The position numbers were made by a program, and so were the translations under genes. From assembly GCA_027575765.1 (NCBI GenBank), contig JANBPT010001268.1, forward strand, positions 1 through 11,516: a DNA stretch of 11,516 bases, written 5' to 3'. Shown here one piece after another: positions 1-7,825 of this stretch. Each line of letters opens with the position of its first letter. Position 1 is the first letter of the stretch. This DNA comes from Tieghemiomyces parasiticus. Lineage: Eukaryota > Kickxellomycota > Dimargaritomycetes > Dimargaritales > Dimargaritaceae. The notes under the pieces are model-generated. The model saw nothing but the letters and a program-made list of their open reading frames with translations. It was not told the DNA's origin and did not search any database.

Positions 1-318
1 AGTTCGATACGTTTGCCATCGTATTCTACGTCCGCAATGTAGTTCTCAAACACGGTTGGAATGTATTTTTCCGGGAACACGTTGGTCGAAAAGATAATCA
101 AGAGGCACGTTTTGCCGCAACTGCCGTCGCCTACGATGACCAGCTTCTTACGGGCATCCGGGGGACCGCGGCGGATGACCTGGAGAGTGTGTGTGGGGTG
201 ATAGAGAGGGGTGGGTGCAGAGTTAGTATTGTGGCAGGGCGGGTGGGACTCGACCTGTCTGGTTGGAGTCGGCTCCGACGCGGACCTGGTGCGGGCGTTG
301 GATACTTACTCTGCTCAT
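1..318 (-). CDS. Rho-family small GTPase (Rho1/Rho4 type), 5' part only
   Basis: Two exons, join(318..310, 179..1) on the minus strand. The gene runs off the window after 62 complete codons, so only the N-terminal third is present. Rho GTPases are prenylated membrane switches that control cell-wall glucan synthesis, actin and polarity in fungi. Exon 1 is just ATG plus two codons (Met-Ser-Arg); exon 2 continues in frame. Visible motifs are the P-loop GDGSCGKT at residues 20-27 and switch [10 protein letters not shown] at 42-50, including the Mg-binding Thr45 (RhoA Thr37). The phrase [13 protein letters not shown] is diagnostic of Rho rather than Rac, Cdc42 or Ras. The Ser in the P-loop is unusual: from memory Rho1 has Ala and Rho4 has Gly there. 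FPEKY recalls Rho4 and IADVEYDGK recalls Rho1, so the subfamily is left open. The start is chosen because the upstream ATG lies directly before a perfect splice donor and the junction keeps the frame. Confidence 0.92.
180..309 (-). other. Spliceosomal intron 1 of the Rho GTPase gene
   Basis: On the minus strand the donor GTAAGT lies at 309-304, a full-consensus branch site TACTAAC at 228-222, and the acceptor CAG ends at 180, preceded by a C/A/T-rich tract. The length is 130 nt in phase 0. The branch adenosine is about 43 nt from the acceptor, which is normal for a fungal intron. The sequence shows all three signals directly. Confidence 0.9.
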
Positions 319-1240
319 GGTTGTGAGGGGGATATGTACGGGGCTTGGCGCGAAACTGGGACGGGAGAGTGGCAGTAATAGGCGAAGCGGCGGGGTCCTT
401 GATAGTGACGCGATCGTCGACTAGGCTTGAGGACTGGGAAGAAAATAGGGCTGGCGGGTAGGCTTGAAGATTTCAAGTTTACACGAAGGGAGCAGGTCAG
501 GCAAGGCAGCGTTGTGGGCGCGAGCAGCGAGTTGCGTCCAGCAGAGACGGTGGGTGGTTAAACGTAGATCCCGGACAGGGCTTGATTTCGGCAGGGCATG
601 AAGAGGTTATTTTCGTCGACGGTGCCGAAAGTGACGGCGGCGAGGTAGCGAGGCAAGTAGAATCAAATGGTATCAGTGGATGGAATAAGGATGGATGGAG
701 AAGAGGAGGCGGGTTGGAGTAGGGGCGACGCGGGGCGGGAGGGGTGTATGTTATGATATGGACGCGCGCACGGCAGGGGTGAGCGTCGCGGCGAGGATCG
801 GCGCTGAGGGTGGTCCGCAGGTGTGGAGGGTATGGGGAAGAGAGAATGGACGAGTGGGATTGACGGTAAACAACGCGGCCGGGTCGGCTCGTGTAACTGG
901 TGGGACTAGTCGAGAGCAGGCGGGAAAGGGCGGACGACAGGGGAGTAAGGGACTCGCGGCTTATGGTACACCCCCCCCCCTAGTCGAAGGGCTGGGGCAG
1001 GGTGGCGTGGGGAAGGGGCGGGGCGTGGATTAATGCCCACAGATTGAGCAAGCGGGGCCACGCTGGGGTTGCGGGGGAAGTACTGGCCCTTGTCGCTGCT
1101 AGGCGAACCACCGGCACGCGATGAGACGCGACTGGGGAGGCATAGCGAGAGGCCCATGTACGGACGCGTCGCTCGGTGTGGTCGGGGGACGCGTGTACCG
1201 CAGGATCTACACTTACATCACCGTGGCCCACCCTGAATCA
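319..1240 (-). promoter_or_regulatory. Upstream flank of the Rho gene, strongly strand-skewed
   Basis: This 900-base stretch is very G-rich on the plus strand, meaning C-rich on the Rho coding strand. It has no ORF that I believe in. The small ORFs on both strands here use low-complexity G/R- or P/R-rich codons imposed by base composition. It presumably holds the Rho promoter and 5' leader. I could not pick out a clear TATA box. A C10 run (971-980) and a G-run cluster (989-1023) are its most striking local features. Confidence 0.45.
971..1023 (+). other. C10 homopolymer followed by G-quadruplex-type cluster
   Basis: Ten consecutive C at 971-980 are followed at 989-1023 by six runs of three or four G separated by 1 to 6 bases. 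This fits the usual G3+N1-7 quadruplex pattern on the plus strand, with an i-motif candidate on the minus strand. It sits about 670 bp upstream of the Rho start codon. Whether it folds in vivo is unknown. Confidence 0.55.
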
Positions 1241-1292
1241 CACCGTTCCCTCCCGCTGTATCCTTTCTGTTGCTAAGCGTCCCCTTTGATAG

Positions 1293-1700
1293 GGTGCAGA
1301 CGCCGTCTTTCCTGATGGCGTAGCTGTGCACGCTGATAGCCCTCCCGTTTATCTGCTAACCTACACCGCGTTGCTGGGCCCCATTGCCCACGATTTAAGC
1401 GGGGCCGAAGTGGGTCGATATATTAACCAGCTCTGCGCACTTTGACCGGAGCCCTTTTGTGCCGCCGCGTGTACGCGTGGGCGCATCTATTGCCATGCTG
1501 GCTGAATACAGCAACGGTTGGGCTGTTGAACGGCCAATGCCTTGACAATCTCCAGGGCTCTCCATACAGCTCAAACCCTCCCCTGCGTAAACAAACCGGG
1601 GCGTGAGAGGGAGAGGCCCTGGTCGGCCAACGCCAGTCAGCCGAGCCCAATCGCGTTTGGTGGGCGGACTTGCATTACATCCCCTACGGCCTTAATTTCT
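1293..1700 (+). pseudogene. Possible decayed retroelement integrase core fragments
   Basis: Three short segments follow each other in the order expected of a Ty3/gypsy or retroviral-type integrase catalytic domain, but in different frames. An open stretch of 50 codons (1293-1442) ends with the phrase SGAEVGRYINQLCAL, resembling the integrase region around the second catalytic Asp (SDxGxEF...L). At 1495-1542 the phrase EYSNGWAVER resembles the PxSNGxxER motif near the catalytic Glu. At 1661-1696 WADLHYIPYGLN resembles the W...LPxxxxAxN motif. Stops and frame changes separate them, and the gap between the second and third is about 20 residues longer than usual. I see no surrounding element or LTR. 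The comparison is from memory and could be coincidence. If real, it is an old, non-functional copy on the plus strand. Confidence 0.28.
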
Positions 1701-3074
1701 TCTTGTAAACCACCCTGACGTATGTTTTTATTTTAGCCCAACTAGTTTCAGAAGAATCTTATTGGACGTTTTCCACAATCCCGGTTTGACGTGTTTCGAG
1801 GCGAAACGTAAACAAGCCAGAATATATTCCTACCACGGTATTATCTCTACCCTGCGTCTCAGGTGGAGTGATGCCGTAAGATCACATGATCAAAAATCCC
1901 ACTCTGAACGAATTTCTGGTGGGTGGGTTTTTTATACCCCTTTTTGGTTCCTTCATCACGCCTTAGCAGCTTGGCTTCCTGGCATGTACTGTGAAGAACC
2001 TCAACATTTTCATCCCACCTCCATTTAAGCCCCCCTTCCTCTCTTTTTCTTTTTAGAACCGCATTGTACACCACCTCCGCACTAACTGAGGGCTGCCCCA
2101 TAATCCCACAATACACCAGCTGCTCAAATAGTCTCCTGTCGCCTCGTTTAAATCCTAGCCCACCTTGCCACTCCTGGGAAGCCCATCGACTGTACTCTAC
2201 AGGATCATGTTCGTAGTTAATATGTTCTGATCTCTCAGTACTTTAGATGGGAAACCAGCTGGTTGATGACACGTTGTACGCCATCCGTACAGGGAGGCTG
2301 TGGTCACTGCACCATGCAGGTGTAGTAGACCCTCGATGATCTTGCGGAGCTAGTACTCGCTATCTGTGCCCTTGTGCCGGGTGGTTGACGTCTAGCTTTC
2401 TAGCAAGGATGGTCGTACCGTCTGACAGCCTTTTATATGAAAATACAATACAAACTGAACACCGCCTATAATTTGGTTCACTTGCGTGCCATCCGAAGGT
2501 GTCGAATTACCGATAGTCTTTCCATCCCAAAGAATTTATGTGTGACCCAACCATTACCAACTATCGGCAGAATAGGATAGCGACGTTTTCACCTCCTTCT
2601 TACAATCGATTTCACTCTGCAGTACTTCATTTTGCTAAGGTCGTCTAAAAGCGCACACTGGATCCACCGTGGTCATTGGGTTGGTTTGCTTAGGATTAAA
2701 CGGATTAATGAGTGCTGTGAAGTAAACGGTTTATTTTTTATTTTATTTTTTTTTCAAAGTCAAGTGCTTATCAAGTTACCGCCTAGTGTTTCGGACTATT
2801 GGAAAAATGCTTAAATGGATGAAAGTGATGTGGTATGGGATGTGAAGTGCAGTTTGCATTCCGCTGCCAAATAAAGCGAGCATAATAGCGATCTTTCTGA
2901 CATGTGGTGGGGTGGTTCAAAGAGGTCCACACTCCGGAAAATGGAAAAAGGTAGTAAACAGGTCGGTTATTAGCAGGTAGTTGTGAATTGGCCAAAAAAA
3001 GTCACGGTAGAAGATGTTAGCAGGGTGATTGACATTGCCAGGTTATCCAAACCACTCTATTTAGCCGCGTCAGC
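1701..3074. other. Spacer with no recognisable gene
   Basis: No ORF here has a credible start, composition and length together. The longest (1762-2028 plus, 1859-2116 minus) begin at non-ATG codons or overlap each other antisense, and match nothing I know. I saw no tRNA, tandem repeat or long inverted repeat. The only local structure is a T-rich run at 2730-2754. Part of the 3' side is probably the 3' UTR of the minus-strand gene at 3075-3320. Confidence 0.5.
2730..2747 (-). terminator. Cluster of AATAAA-like polyadenylation signals
   Basis: On the minus strand the A/T-rich run contains three successive AATAAA hexamers (2735-2730, 2742-2737, 2747-2742). They lie about 330 nt downstream of the stop codon of the small secreted-protein gene at 3075-3320. 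They are a plausible 3' end for that transcript, but such hexamers also arise by chance in A/T-rich DNA. Confidence 0.25.
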
Positions 3075-3320
3075 TTATGCGGTAGCCTTGGTTACTACAG
3101 CGGTAGCGGCGCTGTTGGCTGCTTCCGAAAGCCCCTGTTTTGCTACAGACTTGGCTGTATTAGACTTCATGACACTACCAACATGTTTTTTTAAAGAATC
3201 AACAACATTTCTAATTGAACCAAAGGTAAGTTTGGGATTAGGTACCGGTGAAGCCTCAGTGGAGAAGCTACAAAGGGCCAAGGAAAATACGAGTAAAGCA
3301 GTGGGGTAATGAAGCTGCAT
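3075..3320 (-). CDS. Small secreted cationic helical protein, 81 aa, unknown family
   Basis: I do not recognise a family. The ATG at 3320-3318 has a favourable context (A at -3). A TATA box lies about 155 bp upstream. The protein has a classic signal peptide: short polar start, hydrophobic core ALLVFSLALC at residues 8-17, and likely cleavage after TEA (residues 21-23). The mature part is about 58 residues, has no Cys, and carries eight Lys/Arg against two acidic residues. Residues 35-52 form an ideal amphipathic helix, with I36, V39/V40, L43, V47 and V50 on one face and R37, K44, K45 and K52 on the other. The C-terminal third is Ala/Ser/Val/Lys-rich and also helix-prone. A longer reading from an upstream ATG at 3413 would bury the signal peptide, so the internal Met is preferred. 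Codon use is A/T-richer than in the LPMO gene. It could be a membrane-active or surface-binding peptide or an effector; none of this is shown. Confidence 0.55.
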   Translation of the reverse strand: MQLHYPTALLVFSLALCSFSTEASPVPNPKLTFGSIRNVVDSLKKHVGSVMKSNTAKSVAKQGLSEAANSAATAVVTKATA

Positions 3321-3474
3321 GGTGATGTGATGTAAATCGTGTATGAATGGATGTAAGTTGAACAGGTGAAGTGTAGGTATGATATAGAAAAACAAAACGG
3401 AGCAACAAACCAAACTGTGGTTAGCAATGAGAGCGCAGGTGAGAGTTAGGTTGAGGGATGAGCAGAGGGTGTCA

Positions 3475-3483
3475 TATTTATAT
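3475..3483 (-). promoter_or_regulatory. TATA box for the small secreted-protein gene
   Basis: On the minus strand the motif reads ATATAAATA, about 155 nt upstream of the ATG at 3320. This would give a leader of about 125 nt if transcription starts 30 nt downstream. The intervening leader is C/T/A-rich with few G, as expected of a fungal 5' UTR. Confidence 0.4.
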
Positions 3484-3490
3484 TTGTTGA

Positions 3491-4286
3491 TTTGGCGCCT
3501 CTACCAGCTTGGTATTGCCTTGGGCAGTTTCATGGTGCCATATGAATCTCGTTCATTATGGAGGGTTGCCCCGTTGTTAGTACAGTATACGCTTTACACG
3601 TCAGGTTACCATAGGAGAGTGCGGGTGGAGGAAGGGCAGTATTGGGTTTTCGGTGGGGGGGGGAAATACATGGACAAGGTGGCATATCAAATGAGCGGCG
3701 GTTGCCCGTTTGTGAAAGACCCTCAAATGATCTACTCCGTCTTTATTAATCAACCGACCACCAATCAATACAAGCAACTACCGGCGTATGGCTTAGCGAG
3801 GGGTCGGCATTGCCATCAACAACAAACAATGTCACCTTTGTTGTAAAAAAACGGCCAGTGTGCTTCAAAGCTCAGGGCAGGAGGGAAGACAAGGGGTGTA
3901 TAGTGCCGGCATCGTAGTCTTCACAGCAATACTCAGGTCACAGCCATATTTTACGCCATTAGAGAGGTTGGGATATAGCCACTTGCCCTGAAACAAATGA
4001 GGTTGTACAAGGTCCAATCCAACCACGTAGTAAATAGCCCCCTCCCCCACATGATACTGTAGTGGCTTATCTCCATCTTCACCAGTCTAAGGCGCGTATA
4101 GTTGTAATTGTTTAATGATTGTTAGGGGTAGTATTACAACTAGGCAGTAGTGATTGGTTGGCGTTTAGACGGGCCATGTACGTTTGAAGCGGGCTGCGTC
4201 TAACTTCTCCTTCCCTGTCTCCCGTTCTCTGTTTTTCACCCACTCATTGACAACCCTTGCCAAGACAAAGGCCGTGAAAGGTTAAC
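3491..4286. other. Spacer upstream of the small secreted-protein gene
   Basis: The plus strand has one 139-codon ORF (3427-3846) that starts at an ATG. It crosses the minus-strand TATA box, encodes an Arg/Gln/Tyr-rich sequence with no recognisable domain, and reads through a G9 run at 3655-3663. An ORF of this size is expected about once by chance in 11.5 kb. I therefore call no gene. The rest shows nothing supportable. Confidence 0.45.
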
Positions 4287-4550
4287 TTGGTCCCTTTGAT
4301 GAAAAATGCCATCAACCATGCCCTCCGTACCCGTAATAAATTCACTCTTGTGCTCCACTTTTTGTACCCGAGTACCTTCGGCTGTCTGTCCGCCACCTCC
4401 GCCGAGCTTGTTTGGCCCATTCCTAAGCTATTTTATTTTACCTTACGTGAAAAACGAAGCCTATATGATAAAGCCGCTGTCATGCCAATTGTATTACCAA
4501 GAGATGTGTGTATTGACATAAGAGCCCAGTCGCATCATAATACTCGGTAA
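4287..4550 (+). pseudogene. ORF weakly resembling retroelement integrase N-terminal region
   Basis: This 87-codon open stretch has no ATG at its start; the first Met is codon 5. Its C-terminal half contains AELVWPIPKL, then SLYDK, then VLPRDVCIDI and SHHNT in order. Ty3/gypsy polyproteins have a comparable layout before the HHCC zinc finger: a short linker, a 'LY' strand, a 'VxPxxxRxxI' strand and a His pair. The Cys pair that should follow is not visible, and downstream frames contain stops. The comparison is from memory and is weak. It could equally be a chance ORF. Confidence 0.2.
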
Positions 4551-4945
4551 CAAAAGGTTTCCCAAAACCAAAGTAAACAAGCAGGTTCCACTTTGACGGC
4601 GGCCGTGTACAGATTAGGCGGATAATATATATTAAACGGAGTTGGGGATCCCTTAATCGGGATTTAATGAGACTCTGCAGCGCTTCACGTACCGAGTGTT
4701 CTAGTATAACTCACTCTATATTTAGGGCGCACCACACCACATAATAAGTGATGCCATAACTATATCACGCCCAAGTCCTAAGCCCACATTTACTGAGCAC
4801 AGAGTACAGGGCCTCCATTCGTACCATCCGTGAGGTTTTGTAGAATTGGTGTTGGTATTGGCCTCACAATCGCACGGTACTTCACTCTCCCTTGTTGTAT
4901 CAACCTTATGTTTATCAATCATATGGTTAACTGGCCTATATATAA
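4551..4945. other. Spacer with no recognisable gene
   Basis: The stretch contains A/T-rich patches (about 4623-4635) and a small inverted repeat near 4652-4667 with 5-base arms. The minus-strand ORF at 4722-4922 is Thr/Asn/Cys-rich but has no signal peptide or known motif. No gene is called. Confidence 0.45.
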
Positions 4946-5172
4946 GCCGCTATTCTTTTATAGATTGCCCCAAGCCGACCGCCTGTGGGATCATCTTAGT
5001 GAACATGACAGGGGCTGGGCATCTTCCTCCTCACCAAGCACAGTACTGTACAGGAGACCTGGGGATATGTCAAGACAACAGCTGTTGCGTCTCCTCTGGA
5101 TCGTTTTACCCGACTACGGCGCCTATAATCACAACCGTTGTTCACCATTACCACCTCACCGCCTACCAATAA
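4946..5172 (+). pseudogene. Cys-rich exon-like stretch, possible secreted-protein exon or relic
   Basis: The frame ending at the stop 5170-5172 encodes six cysteines in a compact C-x5-C-x20-C-x6-C-x4-C-C pattern, including CTGDLGICQDNSCC. A Ser/Thr/Pro-rich tail follows. A plausible splice acceptor (T-rich tract ending TTATAG at 4964, with a GTTAACT branch-like motif upstream) lies just before the first Cys. This suggests an internal or last exon. No in-frame ATG exists and I found no convincing donor or signal-peptide exon upstream, so no complete gene can be proposed. The C-x6-C-x4-CC spacing recalls small disulfide-knotted secreted proteins, but the later cysteines of such folds are absent. 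A second open frame overlaps it. Confidence 0.22.
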
Positions 5173-5181
5173 CCTAGGTTA
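5170..5181. repeat. Perfect 12-bp palindrome
   Basis: TAACCTAGGTTA reads the same on both strands. It directly overlaps the stop codon of the Cys-rich frame. It could be a dimeric binding site, or chance. Confidence 0.3.
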
Positions 5182-5600
5182 GCAATGGTCACGGTAGTAC
5201 CCACTTCAGTACAATTAACGCCGTGTCCATACCAGCCGACTAATTCCCTGCCGAGTTTAGATATTCGGACTCAAGGTTGAGGGGGTATTTCAGAATTACT
5301 CTCACAGATCGATCTGTACCCTTCATAATAGTGTATTAGCTATTTCCTTTCCAGTATTTTCAATTTAACCGGTGTTCTCCTTGCCTTCTTTGCCCCTCCA
5401 TTATTTAGAGCAGCCTCCAGCTGACGCCAATCGGTTTATCGAATATAGGCAATCCCAACCCCACTTGCCCCAACCTCCGTTTATCAACTGCTTCCCTCTA
5501 CCTTGGCATTCGTGGCAATCCTCGCTACACTCGTAGATCTATCACATCTGTTCGTCTTGGCCATTCCTTCTTCCCCCTTATTTCTCCTTAGTATACCTTG
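5182..5600 (+). other. Pyrimidine-rich spacer ahead of the ORF at 5613
   Basis: From about 5340 to 5600 the plus strand is C/T-rich and G-poor, similar to the leader of the LPMO gene. It contains a CCAAT motif at 5427-5431 but no clear TATA box. It could be a decayed promoter or leader. No coding sequence is supported here. Confidence 0.3.
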
Positions 5601-5612
5601 CCCTGTCCCACC

Positions 5613-5849
5613 ATGGCACCTGTGCTATTTACAGACACTGCTCTGACAGTAGGAGCATCCAGGCAGCTACGCAATTCGATTGACACTCCTACACTCTTCG
5701 CGATGATAGGTGGCTGCCTGTTAGGTGCCGTTGTCATTCATAGTAAGGCTGGTGTCTATCCTCAGAGGCCACTTCGTGGTTTCTATTCGCAGTCATGGCT
5801 TTATGAAAGCGACCTAGTACCATGTAAAGTTCGGCAAGGCTACCTATAA
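5613..5849 (+). pseudogene. 78-codon ORF resembling a retroelement RNase H start, optimal ATG context
   Basis: The ATG sits in an optimal context (CCACCATGG) after a C/T-rich stretch, so it might be translated. The product starts with APVLFTDTALTVGA. This resembles the opening strand of Ty3/gypsy RNase H (PFxLxTDASxxxxGAVL), which carries the first catalytic Asp; here that is Asp8. Near the end LYESDLVPCK resembles the later TDHxPL strand. The two Asp residues are 59 apart, close to the family's usual spacing. The middle is poorly matched. A hydrophobic stretch at residues 28-42 offers an alternative reading as a small membrane protein. The frame upstream of the ATG contains a stop, so any element is broken. 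Confidence 0.25.
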
Positions 5850-5989
5850 AATATGCGTATACAGATGCTAGCTCAGTGACTTGGTCGTCTATTTTAACAG
5901 CTGGATAGAACAATGTTCGCCGGCTAGTCCACGCTATTAGTCACAGCCAGAGGCAGTCGTGGCGATATAGCGGCTGGGGGCTTGCTATT

Positions 5990-6171
5990 CCATCAATACG
6001 GTCGTTAGTGGCCGGATCACATAGGCGTAGTGGCAGGTGACAGGGTTCCCACAATAATGCTCCGCAGCTAACATATGGCTCGATTATCTCATCGCGACGT
6101 AGGTAATCCTCGCCGTCGCTGATACCGCCGGTATAATCGACAGATTGGCGGGTCGCCAGGACCTGCACCAA
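5990..6171 (-). pseudogene. Chromodomain-like relic at the 3' end of the retroelement
   Basis: In the same frame as the integrase module, after several stops, the sequence reads VLATRQ, then EDYLRRDEIIEPYVS and LLWEPCHLPLRL. Chromoviruses carry a chromodomain with the layout ILxxR, then xYLVRWxGY(P)xSxxTWEPxxHL, which binds methylated histone tails and directs integration to heterochromatin. The WEP-x-HL signature is retained; the aromatic cage position before it is not. Codon use here is notably more coding-like than in the surrounding spacer. Confidence 0.32.
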
Positions 6172-6528
6172 TTAGTGTAAACTGCGATCGCTGCCGGGGA
6201 TATGTCATTGATTATATTATCTATAATCTTTCCGAAGGTAGACCGGCTTGGCGACGATGAGATACCCCCAAACAGCTCCGACTGTTAGTCTGCTCCCCAT
6301 GGTTGATGCCCCTATTGGTCGTTAGTTTGGTGGTACGATCAATGAATGGAGATCGCCCTGCGCCGATATTAGTAGGGGTATGAGTATCGTGAGAAGGGCA
6401 GAGGGCGATTGGAGACAGCTTACTACTCGGCAAATCCCCGATCATAGGGTCAAGCTTTATCCGTTGGTGTCGACGGGCCTTACTAGTGCGTTTTCAAGAG
6501 GAGGAGAGAATTAGATTAACAGTTTCCG

Positions 6529-6732
6529 GAAACTTTTTAACCACCTGACGGTGGTGTCAATATACACCGAATGGGAATGCTGCTGGACACGGTAGGCCAC
6601 AAAGTAATCTCCATCAAAATTGGCGAATGGCTCGAAGATAAATATCGGTGCATCTATTTTGATTGGTAGAAAGGCCTTTATTTTTGAACCGGATGCCACC
6701 ATTGCCCCAAGGTTAAAGCCAAACCTCACCAT
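6529..6732 (-). pseudogene. Integrase C-terminal (GPY/F-type) module relic
   Basis: The minus-strand frame from Met at 6732 reads FNLGAMV, then KIKAFLPIKI, APIFIFEPF, VAYRVQQHSHS and TTVRWLKSF. Ty3/gypsy integrases end with a beta-barrel whose signature is FxVGDxVxLxxxxI, then KLxxxxxGPFxIxE, then VAYxLxLP...IHxVFHVSxLKPF. The order and spacing agree well. The GPF core has changed to APIF and the conserved HVFHVS is heavily altered. The plus-strand ORF at 6620-6913 is the antisense shadow. Confidence 0.4.
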
Positions 6733-7114
6733 TTGCGGTGGTGTGCAGGACAGGGGGAGTGATCCACTGCTCCGTAGCGATCTCTGTAAAAATATCACTA
6801 CCACACAACCGGATCAAGTCCTATTCGTCGCTGTAGGGCAATATGTGTCCCAGCAAGATCTTGGGTGTCACCACCCATTACAGTTAGCAAACGGAGATCA
6901 CGAGTGGCGTTAAAAAATTGTACTCTAAACTTGCCAAAGCTCCCCATTACGTTATTCATTTAGGGCTTCGATTCATCAAATCAGACTTCAATTTCTATGG
7001 TATGGGGGCTTCTCTTCAATCGTTGGTTCAATACTGCCGAACGGTACGAGCTCATCACTACCAACTTTTTTCTCTATTCAAAGGGAGGCCATTTAATTTA
7101 TAGTTACTATTGAA

Positions 7115-7424
7115 TACCAGTCGGGATCAAATTAGCGAAGTTTCTGCCATAGCAACCAATAGAGGATGGCGTCAACGTACGTTTAACTACCGAATATTGT
7201 TACTTGTTTGCATTAGAGTCTAGTTCTCTAGCGACATTCGACTACGACAATAGACCCTGAAGAAGGGCATTACAGGGTCAGGAGCAGCTAATACCAGTCT
7301 AGAACGCACCGCTGTAATTTCGATAGCAGTGATGCTCAAGGACGAGAAGGGTGATGGCACGGCGTTGGCGAGTTTCCAGATAATTAGATTTAGGTGGCAG
7401 GTACCGACTTGAAGTTATTGGGCG
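7115..7424 (-). pseudogene. Ty3/gypsy RNase H domain relic with in-frame stops
   Basis: One continuous frame, interrupted by several stops, reads RPITSSRYLPPKSNYLETR, followed 10 residues later by VLEHHCYRNYSG, then ALLQGLL, then SNVARELDSNA and QYSVVKR. Ty3/gypsy RNase H has RPIxYxSRxLxPxxxNYxxxxxE, then LEHFRxYLxG, TDHxxLxxL, R.ARW and a YxxxVVxRxG strand. From the LEH to the last strand I count about 47 residues here against about 45 in the family. This is the best single match within the relic. The stops show it is dead. Confidence 0.42.
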
Positions 7425-7465
7425 CTAATGTATTGCGGGCCAGGGTTCCTTCAACAATCGGAGTT

Positions 7466-7825
7466 TCAGCCGGGGCCTATTAGTTTCCTTACGCTTATCT
7501 CACCATCTAAGGTGAAGCAGACGGGCCGTTCGCCTATACTCACAACATATATGACGGTGATATGCCCTTTCCTTCTTATGGCCAGTGGCGTCCGTTGGAG
7601 TGCCACTCTATGGAACTCCACAGGATCGCCATTACCTTCGAAGTTCCTTTTCGCTCTCCCGAAAGCCTTAACGAATAAGCACGATGCGTATATTCGTTGA
7701 TCGTCGATAGTGGTCCGCCCTCGTTGACGATGAATCCTATTTGCGAGAAGGAAAGAGGAAAGCGGGACCAGTGAAAGTGTGATCCGTTTAGGCATTCCTG
7801 GTGTCCAGGCCCATCTCTGTATCAT
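7466..7825 (-). pseudogene. Retroelement RT thumb/connection fragment (119 codons)
   Basis: The open stretch contains SSFLLANRIHRQ (residues 23-34), comparable to the SFLGLANYYRRF motif of Ty3/gypsy RT. Further on are FVKAFGRAKRN (51-61) and EFHRVALQRTPLAI (70-83), which recall the A-F-x-x-L-K-x-x-L-x-x-x-P-V-L region. RPVCFTLDGEISV (100-112) recalls the KPFxLxTDAS start of RNase H. Spacing is irregular, so some segments may be mis-paired. The antisense ORF at 7428-7700 is its shadow. The right end runs toward the LPMO promoter. Confidence 0.35.

Noticed and set aside
1762..2116. Overlapping ORFs on both strands
   Set aside because: They start at non-ATG codons or lie antisense to each other, and no motif is recognised.
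2201..2340. Stretch reading LVDDTLYAIRTGRLW on the plus strand
   Set aside because: It vaguely resembles an integrase leader strand, but it is isolated, short and followed by stops. It is too weak to list.
2983..3309. 108-codon plus-strand ORF
   Set aside because: It begins at GTG and is antisense to the 81-aa secreted-protein gene. Its Ala-rich look is a mirror of the Ala/Ser codons on the other strand.
3191..3427. 78-codon minus-strand ORF overlapping the secreted-protein gene
   Set aside because: It is in another frame of the leader and signal-peptide region, with low-complexity residues. The 81-aa frame is far more protein-like.
3427..3846. 139-codon plus-strand ORF with ATG
   Set aside because: It has no domain and an odd Arg/Gln/Tyr composition, crosses the minus-strand TATA box and includes a G9 run. 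One ORF of this length is expected by chance.
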